From Betaproteobacteria bacterium LSUCC0117 (lineage in GTDB: Bacteria; Pseudomonadota; Gammaproteobacteria; Burkholderiales; Burkholderiaceae_C), in the NCBI GenBank assembly GCA_030441535.1, contig JAUJFZ010000003.1:369084-433083 (forward strand): DNA of 64,000 nucleotides, given 5' to 3'. The notes under the pieces were generated by a model. It was not told the DNA's origin, searched no databases, and saw only the letters and a list, made by a program, of their open reading frames with translations. Made by a program: the position numbers and the translations under genes. This document shows positions 57,971 to 64,000 of the stretch, piece by piece; within the stretch, counting starts at the first letter, position 1; each line of letters opens with the position of its first letter.

Positions 57971-58327
57971 ATGACTGCAATTACACGACTCCACACCCAA
58001 ACACGGATGAGCAAAACCGTTGTTCACGGCGATACGATTTACTTGTGTGGCCAAACATCGGGGGGCTCAGATGCCGTCACCATGGCAGAACAAACGCAAG
58101 AGGCGCTGAGCCGCGTCGACGCGCTGTTGGCAGAAGTGGGTAGCAGCAAATCGCACCTGCTGAGCGCGCTGATTCATATCAGCGACATGGCTGAGTTTGC
58201 CGAGATGAACGCGGTGTGGGACGCCTGGCTGCCCGAGGGCTGCGCGCCCGCGCGCACCACGGTGGAATCAGCGCTCGCTCGCCCCGAGCTGCGCTTCGAA
58301 GTAACCGTGGTTGCTGCAAAGCCCTGA
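57971..58327 (+). CDS. RidA (YjgF) family enamine/imine deaminase
   Basis: A 118-residue RidA-like protein, which in characterised members hydrolyses reactive 2-aminoacrylate-type enamines or imines. The catalytic arginine lies in the conserved CAPARTTVESAL segment and the C terminus LRFEVTVVAAK is typical. The member at the end of a catabolic operon often has a specific deaminase role for an intermediate; here it hints at imine chemistry in the pathway. Confidence 0.88.
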   Translation: MTAITRLHTQTRMSKTVVHGDTIYLCGQTSGGSDAVTMAEQTQEALSRVDALLAEVGSSKSHLLSALIHISDMAEFAEMNAVWDAWLPEGCAPARTTVESALARPELRFEVTVVAAKP

Positions 58328-58344
58328 GTGAGTGCAGTTTTGGG

Positions 58345-58923
58345 TTAGGTTCGGCGCTGGAAGAACAGCGTGACCTCGCCCAGGGTGATGCCCCATTTGC
58401 TCATGACCGCTTTGTTGACCATGACTTGGTCATCCATCAGAAACATCCAGTCATCGAACTGGACATGCCATGTCCGGCCATCAACCGGCAGCGCCAGCGT
58501 GTAGCCCCAGCGAAATGCGTTGCCACTGGTCTGGCCAGAGGCCTCGCCAATCACGTCATCGGCACGACCGGTGAAGCGACCGTCAGGCCCGGCGGTTAGA
58601 CGCCAGATACGCCGCTGGGTGGTGCCATCGGCATAGGTGAAGGCCTCGTCTAACACCCCCTCGTTACCGGTCCACTTGCAGTCCATGACCACCTTGAAGC
58701 GTTTCACCACCGCCCCACTTCGATCGGTGAACATACCCCAGGCATCTACGGTGCCATTGAAGTATTCGCGAAGGTCAAGTTTGGGTGACTGATCGGCGTA
58801 ATCCGTCACTTGTGGGCCTGCGCAACCCGATAACAACAGTGGCGCCGCAGCCGCTGCCGGCAACAGCGCCAAGCGCCCTAGCATGCGGCGGCGGGTCGGT
58901 TGTTTGAGCGTTTGTAATGTCAT
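58345..58923 (-). CDS. DUF3833 lipoprotein
   Basis: A 192-residue protein with a lipoprotein signal (LLLSGCAGPQ) and the DUF3833 pattern: LDLREYFNGTVDAWGMFTDRSGAVVKRFKVVMDCKWTGNEGVLDEAFTY, then GQTSGNAFRWGYTLALPVDGR, FDDWMFLMDDQVMVNKAVMSKWGITLGEVTLFF. In many marine and phototrophic bacteria this family lies in sigma-E/ChrR singlet-oxygen response clusters (recalled). ATG at 58923 overlaps the MFS stop by 4 nt. The function is unknown. Confidence 0.82.
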   Translation of the reverse strand: MTLQTLKQPTRRRMLGRLALLPAAAAAPLLLSGCAGPQVTDYADQSPKLDLREYFNGTVDAWGMFTDRSGAVVKRFKVVMDCKWTGNEGVLDEAFTYADGTTQRRIWRLTAGPDGRFTGRADDVIGEASGQTSGNAFRWGYTLALPVDGRTWHVQFDDWMFLMDDQVMVNKAVMSKWGITLGEVTLFFQRRT

Positions 58924-60218
58924 GCGGATTCTCCATTGTGAGTGGGATTGATAAACCAACGACTGATGACGAAGGCGGCCATTAATTTGAGGGCGCACGG
59001 TACAGCACCATAAGCAAAACTAAGTGCCCAGAGGGCCTGCGCGTCTTGCTGCCCGGGTTGGTAGCCCAGCCACCCCAACAAGGGCAATGAGAGGCCAGCG
59101 GCCAGCGCTAAGTTCATTTTGGTAACGAGGTTCCACCATCCAACGAATGCGGCGTCGCTCTTTTGGCGCTCACCGCAGTCGTCAATGAGTTGGTTGAGCA
59201 AGGCGCCGGGGACCGCGAGGTCGGCACCCAACGCCAAACCTGACGCGCAGCAAATGACCAAGAACGCGTAGAGGTCACCCGCCCCCAGTGACAAAACGCC
59301 CACGAACGCCAGTACCGATATGAACATACCCAAGCGCCAGGTTTTAGCCAAGCCAAACCGTGTAATGAGGCGGAGCCATAGCGGCAATGACAACGCGCCA
59401 GCGGCGAAATAGGCGCCCAAGTACAGGGCTTCCCACTGACGAGGGGCTTGGAGCCCATCTTGTACAAAGAACAAAACCAATGTCGCGGGTATGGCGCTGG
59501 CAAAGCCATTCAGCAAGAATAGCAACAGCAAACGTTTAAATGCCGAAAACCGCAGTGGCGATGCCGATACGGTGGTGGCGATGGTGGCGCTTGCAGGCGC
59601 AATCAGCGCTGGCTGGTGCCCTACCAACCGACGCGACCACGCCCAAACGCCTGCCGAGAGCAATACGACCAATACAGCCGTGGTGTTAGCCCATCCCATG
59701 AGGGTGGGCAATGTGCTGGCCAGCAGCACACCGAGCAAACCCAGACCCTCGCGCCAAGTAACCCACCGGCTTTGTGCAACCTCACCCCCACCCTGGCGAG
59801 CCGCCCAAGCTTGATGCAAAATGCCCAGCCCGCTGTAAGCCAAGTGACTGATCAGTAGCGCGCCAATGAGCCACGCGAGCTGCTCTGTATCGGAGGTGAG
59901 TGCCACTGGTGGCAAAAAAAGCGCCGCAAACCCAATAGCCAATAGCAGGGCAAGCACCAACGCAACCCAGATGACGTGGCGACGACTGTGCTGGTAGACC
60001 GCATCCATACGGCGTCCCAACCACGGATCGATCAAACCGTCAAAACACCGCGTGAGCAACAGGATGGCACCCAAGACACCCAGCGACATACTGAAGGTTT
60101 GCGCGTAAAAATTGGGCAGATGCACGTAAACGGGTAAGGCGACAAAAGCCAGCGGCAAGCCGAGCAAGCCATATTGCAAGCCCTGAAGGGGCGGGATGAT
60201 GGGGGCGTTATCGCGCAT
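58920..60218 (-). CDS. MFS transporter (GPH/MFS_2-like)
   Basis: A 432-residue carrier with about twelve helices. The cytoplasmic loop motif RCFDGLIDPWLGRRMDA between helices 2 and 3 and the central loop suggest a sodium/glycoside-type (GPH) major facilitator. ATG at 60218 is preferred to the GTG at 60224. It is coupled to the DUF3833 gene, a pair that I recall occurring together in photooxidative stress clusters. The substrate is unknown; lipid-related cargo is possible. Confidence 0.8.
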   Translation of the reverse strand: MRDNAPIIPPLQGLQYGLLGLPLAFVALPVYVHLPNFYAQTFSMSLGVLGAILLLTRCFDGLIDPWLGRRMDAVYQHSRRHVIWVALVLALLLAIGFAALFLPPVALTSDTEQLAWLIGALLISHLAYSGLGILHQAWAARQGGGEVAQSRWVTWREGLGLLGVLLASTLPTLMGWANTTAVLVVLLSAGVWAWSRRLVGHQPALIAPASATIATTVSASPLRFSAFKRLLLLFLLNGFASAIPATLVLFFVQDGLQAPRQWEALYLGAYFAAGALSLPLWLRLITRFGLAKTWRLGMFISVLAFVGVLSLGAGDLYAFLVICCASGLALGADLAVPGALLNQLIDDCGERQKSDAAFVGWWNLVTKMNLALAAGLSLPLLGWLGYQPGQQDAQALWALSFAYGAVPCALKLMAAFVISRWFINPTHNGESA

Positions 60219-60310
60219 AGTCACCTATTGTGAAGCCTTGCAAGGCCTCGGTAATCGGGGCGCGATAATAGCCACAGAAGTTCAACCCTTACCCCTGACG
60301 AGGAGCCCCC

Positions 60311-60631
60311 ATGGCCGATTGGATCAAAGTCATGCCCGCCGATGAAATACCCAGCGATGATGTGCTGGCTGTGACGATAGATGGACGTGAATTTGCCATA
60401 TACGGCGTAGAAGGCGAAGCCTTTGCCACCGACGTCATGTGTACCCACGGCGATGCGAGACTGTGCGATGGCTTTTTAATTGGCCACGAGATCGAGTGCC
60501 CCTTTCACCAAGGGCGGTTTGATGTTCGGTCTGGCCAAGCGACATTTGGCCCCGCCTGCGAACCCATCAAGACTTACGGCACAAAGGTCAAAGACGGCGT
60601 TTTGTGGCTCTGGCCTGAGGCTGATAATTGA
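60311..60631 (+). CDS. Rieske-type ferredoxin
   Basis: A 106-residue electron carrier with the Rieske cluster motifs CTHGDARL and CPFHQGRFDV, which bind the [2Fe-2S] centre with two Cys and two His. Length and sequence match ferredoxin components of ring-hydroxylating dioxygenases. No oxygenase or reductase is adjacent; the neighbours are an MFS carrier (divergent) and a YeiH-type exporter (convergent). Confidence 0.9.
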   Translation: MADWIKVMPADEIPSDDVLAVTIDGREFAIYGVEGEAFATDVMCTHGDARLCDGFLIGHEIECPFHQGRFDVRSGQATFGPACEPIKTYGTKVKDGVLWLWPEADN

Positions 60632-60658
60632 TGCTCAGTCCCGCAGGGAGCTGACGGG

Positions 60659-61705
60659 TTAGGTCAGCCTGCCAATGAACAGCGCAACCAGCATCCAACT
60701 CAGGATGAATAGCGCTTCAAAGACGAACAGGGCGATGGGTCGCCAACCTAATTTGGATAATTTTTCCAGCGAGGTCTTGACGCCGAGCGCGGCGATCGAG
60801 ACGACCAAGCACCAACCCGATAAGTCCGTGAGGGTGCTCACTGCTAAAGGTGGCAGCGCGACCGTGTTGTTCAAAACCGCCAGCGCGATAAACACCAGCA
60901 GAAATACCGGTGTGACTTGCGTGAATGAGACCTTGGCGCCAGGGCTGGCTGCTGCGCGGCTGCTGCGAAAAATCATGGCCATTGCGACCACAACTGGCAT
61001 GAGCATGGCGACCCGAAACATTTTCGTCAGCGTCGCAAAATCCGCCGCATCTGGCGAGATGATGTAACCAGCGCCAACGACCTGCGCTACATCATGGATC
61101 GCTCCGCCGAGCATGAAACCAGCTTCATTGGTCGTCAAGCCAAATGACGCAACGATCAAGGGATAGGTCACCATCGCGAGGGTCGAAAACGCGGCGATGC
61201 CGATCGCGGTGAGCAGCGTCATCTGCTCAACTTCTTCGGTTTGAGGCAGCGTGGCTGAAATGGCGAGGGTAGCGGAGATACCGCAGATGCCTGTGCCGCC
61301 CCCACTCAAGATACCCAGACTTTTGGGCAAACCCAAACGCCCTGCACACCAAATACCGAAAAAGATTGTCGCTACCAGACCAGTCGCCAGCGCGAGGGCG
61401 CCGAACACGCCCAAGTCGTGCAGGTCGCCGACCAAGATGCGCAGCCCGAGCAGGGCGACACCGATTCGAACGAGTTTTTTCGCTGCAAACTCGATACCTG
61501 GGGTGTAGCGATCAACGCCTGACAGGTGATGAAATGCCATTCCCATTAAGAGGGCATAGATGTATTTGGGACCGCCGTAGTGCTCAGAGACGAAGGTCGC
61601 AGACAGCGCAAGGACGAGCGCAAGGGAAACCCCTGGGCTTAATTGCTGTAGATGTCTTGACGGAGCACCCGCCCCAAAAAAAAGAGCCATGAGAAGATCA
61701 TGCAT
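60659..61705 (-). CDS. YeiH/YadS-type putative sulfate exporter family protein
   Basis: A 348-residue integral membrane protein of the UPF0324/YeiH family (about ten helices). Characteristic blocks are GVALLGLRILVGDLHDLG, GRLGLPKSLGILSGGGTGICGISATLAISATLPQTEEVEQMTLLTAIGIAAFSTLAMVTYPL and NEAGFMLGGAIHDVAQVVGAGYIISP. The family is annotated as putative sulfate exporters without proof. The start at 61705 or 61690 gives the normal length; a longer frame to 61828 is not supported by a Shine-Dalgarno. It is divergent from the aldolase gene. Confidence 0.82.
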   Translation of the reverse strand: MHDLLMALFFGAGAPSRHLQQLSPGVSLALVLALSATFVSEHYGGPKYIYALLMGMAFHHLSGVDRYTPGIEFAAKKLVRIGVALLGLRILVGDLHDLGVFGALALATGLVATIFFGIWCAGRLGLPKSLGILSGGGTGICGISATLAISATLPQTEEVEQMTLLTAIGIAAFSTLAMVTYPLIVASFGLTTNEAGFMLGGAIHDVAQVVGAGYIISPDAADFATLTKMFRVAMLMPVVVAMAMIFRSSRAAASPGAKVSFTQVTPVFLLVFIALAVLNNTVALPPLAVSTLTDLSGWCLVVSIAALGVKTSLEKLSKLGWRPIALFVFEALFILSWMLVALFIGRLT

Positions 61706-61877
61706 TAAAAAATCAACAGTTTTGCATGTGGAGCTCACTGGCCCAGTCTCGTAAACCAATGCGTACGGTGACGCCGCCCAGTTTGCCCCCTTCGAAGGCC
61801 GTATCGTATGTAATTTATGGGCCAGCAAACGGTATCACCGTGGGTAATTGACTGCTGCCTAGGTGACTAATTCTGTA

Positions 61878-61891
61878 TTCTGTATACAGAA
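61878..61891. promoter_or_regulatory. Perfect 14-bp palindrome, GntR-type operator candidate
   Basis: TTCTGTATACAGAA is a perfect palindrome 44 nt upstream of the aldolase ATG in the gap to the divergent YeiH-type gene. TGTATACA-centred palindromes are typical operators of GntR-family (FCD) repressors. No such regulator is in the window. Confidence 0.5.
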
Positions 61892-61934
61892 AAACGAGCT
61901 AAAGTATAGGCAAATTCACCGCAAAGCCCAAGCC

Positions 61935-62747
61935 ATGACCGATACACCGAAACGCGAATCCATCTACCAGCCCACGCAAGAGGGTGTGCTGTTCCCCGTG
62001 TTACCCAAGTTCGATAACCCAGCAGACGAGCGCCTGCACCGAAAGCAGCGCTTGGTTGGTGCTTGCCGCGCTTTCGCGCTGGAGGGTTTTGACTATGGTT
62101 TCGCGGGCCATTTAACAGTCCGTGACCCCGAGCGCCCCGAACTGTACTGGACCAACCCCATGTGTGTGCACTTCGCGCAAGTGAAGTTGTCGAACCTAAT
62201 TTTGGTCGATCACACGGGTAAGGTCATTGAGGGCGACTATGCCGTGAACCGTGCGGGCTTTGTATTACACGCCGCGGTGCATGAGGCCCACCCTGACATC
62301 ATTTCGATGTGCCATGCGCACACTGTTTATGGCACTGCGTTTGCCAGCTTAGGGCGCCCACTGGACCCGATCTCCCAAGATGCAGCCGCGTTCTTTGAGG
62401 ACCACGTGGTCATTCGCAGTGAAGCGGGACAAGTCGCGGTGGAAGAAAAAGCGGGCTTGAAGGTGGCCGATTGGTTCAAGGGAGTGAAGGCCGCGATCCA
62501 CCAGAACCACGGGTTATTGACCGCCAGCCGCCACAGCATTGAAGCGGCCGCATTTTGGTTCATCGCGCTGGAGCGGTGCTGCAAGCAACAGATGATCGTA
62601 GAGGCAACCGGCATCACGCCGCTGATGGTGCCGCCTGACAAGTCACGCTACAGCAGAGAGCACGTGGGCAGTGAGTACATTGGTTGGTTGCACTTCCAAA
62701 CGATTTGGAATCATTTGGTTCACACGCAACCGGACATGTTTGACTAA
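61935..62747 (+). CDS. Class II aldolase/adducin family protein
   Basis: A 270-residue class II aldolase-like protein. Metal-binding histidines are seen in SMCHAHTVYGTAFASLG and in the C-terminal AIHQNHGLLTA; the GHLTVRDPERPELYWTNP start of the fold is present. Members act as fuculose- or ribulose-phosphate aldolases, epimerases or decarboxylases; this subgroup with HFAQVKLSNLILVD is common in Burkholderiales without known substrate. ATG at 61935 is chosen over 61863. Its stop overlaps the convergent aquaporin stop. Confidence 0.85.
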   Translation: MTDTPKRESIYQPTQEGVLFPVLPKFDNPADERLHRKQRLVGACRAFALEGFDYGFAGHLTVRDPERPELYWTNPMCVHFAQVKLSNLILVDHTGKVIEGDYAVNRAGFVLHAAVHEAHPDIISMCHAHTVYGTAFASLGRPLDPISQDAAAFFEDHVVIRSEAGQVAVEEKAGLKVADWFKGVKAAIHQNHGLLTASRHSIEAAAFWFIALERCCKQQMIVEATGITPLMVPPDKSRYSREHVGSEYIGWLHFQTIWNHLVHTQPDMFD

Positions 62748-63400
62748 AGCCGACGGGTCTCAGCGAAAAACCGCCTCAAACCGAGCGCAACGGCAACGCC
62801 CAGCATTTGCGCCACAGAAAAGCCCACCGCGTCAGTAGGCCTGATGCCTGCAAAGGTGTCTGATAACATGCGGCCGAACACGGCAGCGGGGTTCGCGAAT
62901 GAGGTACTGGCCGTGAACCAGTAAGCGGCCCCGATGTAGGCCGCCACGCCCATTGCGACGGCTTCTTTTCGCATCCGGAAAATAACCAACAATAAGCCAG
63001 TTGTGGCGACCACCTCTGCAAGCCACTGTGATGGCCCCGTACGCACCTTGCTGGCGGTTTGCAGAATCTCTAGATCAAACATGGCGTGCGCAACCCACGC
63101 GCCCAATACAGCACCTACCAGTTGCACCCCGACATACGCAGCAAAATCGAGACGACCGAGCTGGCCTGTCAACCACATGGCCAACGACACGGCGGGGTTG
63201 AAATGCGCCCCACTGATGGGACCGAATACCTCGATCAGCACAAACAAGGCGAAGACCGTCGCCAAGGTGTTGGCCAACATTGCGATCGCCACGTTACCAC
63301 CCGCCAAATTCTCGCCCATGATGCCGGAACCAATGACCGCGCAGAGCAGGCCTGCGGTGCCCAAACATTCGGCTGCATAACGACGCAATGGGCTATACAT
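62744..63400 (-). CDS. Aquaporin (MIP family), possible arsenite channel
   Basis: A 218-residue, six-helix channel with the two half-helix motifs HFNPAVSLAMWL and FANPAAVFGRMLSDTFAGI. ATG at 63400 overlaps the arsC end by 8 nt. In rhizobial ars operons an aquaporin (AqpS) releases arsenite made by ArsC; the coupling seen here suggests the same role. Because an arsenate reductase precedes it, arsenite export is a better guess than water or glycerol transport. Confidence 0.86.
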   Translation of the reverse strand: MYSPLRRYAAECLGTAGLLCAVIGSGIMGENLAGGNVAIAMLANTLATVFALFVLIEVFGPISGAHFNPAVSLAMWLTGQLGRLDFAAYVGVQLVGAVLGAWVAHAMFDLEILQTASKVRTGPSQWLAEVVATTGLLLVIFRMRKEAVAMGVAAYIGAAYWFTASTSFANPAAVFGRMLSDTFAGIRPTDAVGFSVAQMLGVAVALGLRRFFAETRRL

Positions 63401-63878
63401 GATCAAGCGATTGAATTGCCACGCGCAGGGCATCACCCTTCAGTTGCGGAAGTGGCAGTGCCAAAAAGGCACGAATACGCCTCTCGATGGCGAGGAGCGT
63501 GTCCTCAAAAGCTTGCTGGACAACAGACGGGGCCGCGTTACCAGCAGAGGGGTCAGGATAGCCCCAGTGAACGGTGGCGGGATGCCCCGGCCAGATGGGG
63601 CAAACTTCGCCCGCCGCGTTGTCGCATACTGTGATGATGACATCCATTTGGGGCGCGTTAGCCTGGGCAAAAACGTCCCAACTGTTACTTGACAAATCCG
63701 CGGTAGCGATACCTCGCTTCTCAAGCGCAGCGAGACCCATTGGGTGGGGCATTTGGTTTTCGCGCGGCGAACTGCCAGCGGAATAGGCTTTCACCAGCGG
63801 CGCGCCCAGATGGTTCAATAGCGCCTCAGCCAATATGCTGCGCGCCGAATTGTGGGTACACAAAAATAGAACGTTCAT
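63393..63878 (-). CDS. arsC: Thioredoxin-coupled arsenate reductase ArsC
   Basis: ArsC reduces arsenate to arsenite. The 161-residue protein has the low-molecular-weight phosphatase fold with the P-loop LCTHNSARS (first active cysteine) and the VCDNAAGEVCPIWPG motif holding the second and third redox cysteines of the thioredoxin-dependent class. It follows a probable pstS gene across a terminator whose 3' arm includes AGGGGG, a likely Shine-Dalgarno for arsC. Confidence 0.92.
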   Translation of the reverse strand: MNVLFLCTHNSARSILAEALLNHLGAPLVKAYSAGSSPRENQMPHPMGLAALEKRGIATADLSSNSWDVFAQANAPQMDVIITVCDNAAGEVCPIWPGHPATVHWGYPDPSAGNAAPSVVQQAFEDTLLAIERRIRAFLALPLPQLKGDALRVAIQSLDHV

Positions 63879-63885
63879 GGCAAAA

Positions 63886-63904
63886 CCCCCTGCAATGCAG
63901 GGGG
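63886..63904 (-). terminator. Intrinsic terminator after the pstS-like gene
   Basis: CCCCCTGC-AAT-GCAGGGGG forms an 8-bp GC-rich stem followed on the minus strand by TTTTG. It lies about 10 nt past the stop of the upstream gene and 8 nt before arsC, so it partly isolates arsC-aquaporin. Confidence 0.75.
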
Positions 63905-63913
63905 CCTGTTGGA

Positions 63914-64000
63914 TTAGTTTTTAATCTGTGTCCAGACAGACTTGCGAATGTAGTCAGTCGCTGCCTGTGGCATGGCCACGTAGTCGAGCTCGTCGGCCAG
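63914..64000 (-). CDS. pstS: Probable phosphate-binding protein PstS, C-terminal end
   Basis: Only the last 28 codons are in the window. The translated end reads LADELDYVAMPQAAT followed by DYIRKSVWTQIKN and a TAA stop, which resembles the C terminus of PstS-type periplasmic phosphate-binding proteins. The link to arsC, since arsenate mimics phosphate, supports the guess. Too short for certainty. Confidence 0.5.
   Translation of the reverse strand: MADELDYVAMPQAATDYIRKSVWTQIKN

Overview
The window looks like chromosomal DNA of an aerobic anoxygenic phototrophic betaproteobacterium, probably a Burkholderiales close to the freshwater Comamonadaceae. This is inferred from the bacteriochlorophyll genes bchD, bchI, bciA and bchC, the C5-type hemA, the System I cytochrome c genes and the general protein style. 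Genus and species cannot be fixed from the sequence alone.

1-15.2 kb: edge of a photosynthesis region. On the minus strand lie hemE, bchI and a truncated bchD. On the plus strand a very compact run dxs-hemA-ccmABCDEFGHI-bciA (gaps of 14 nt or less) joins isoprenoid precursor supply, 5-aminolevulinate supply, cytochrome c maturation and an 8-vinyl reductase. A TGT-N12-ACA site precedes bchI and TGTCAA/TTGAC repeats lie between hemE and dxs, as expected for a PpsR/CrtJ-type light and oxygen regulator. bchC is converging on bciA, behind an unrelated-looking catabolic set.

15.2-24.0 kb: a minus-strand catabolic set (enolase-superfamily enzyme, PhyH-type dioxygenase, FAD monooxygenase with an altered dinucleotide motif, DUF2783). 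Then comes an AT-rich gap and a 1505-residue surface protein: signal peptide, proline-rich linker, probable outer-membrane barrel, and ten PKD-like repeats. An exact 592-bp duplication lies inside the repeats.

24.0-31.4 kb: a compact integrated element of about 7.25 kb in the tRNA-Cys gene. It is bounded by 112-bp identical repeats and carries a tyrosine integrase, a primase-helicase, an HGGxSTG small protein and a subtilisin-like autotransporter protease as cargo. Paired TTGGAC repeats lie just inside both ends.

31.4-45.2 kb: housekeeping and lipid genes. tRNA-Cys, tRNA-Gly, lon, clpX, clpP, tig and tRNA-Leu are followed by a squalene operon hpnC-(MFP-RND efflux pair)-hpnD-hpnE.

45.2-58.3 kb: a glycine-betaine-type ABC importer, hemH with hslR, and a LysR-flanked operon (aldehyde dehydrogenase, dipeptidase-like protein, BCCT carrier, an 803-residue DUF3726-like protein, RidA) that looks like an uncharacterised pathway for a quaternary amine or amino-acid derivative.

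58.3-64.0 kb: DUF3833 lipoprotein plus MFS carrier, Rieske ferredoxin, YeiH-type exporter, a class II aldolase behind a perfect palindrome, an aquaporin with arsC, and the last codons of a probable pstS.
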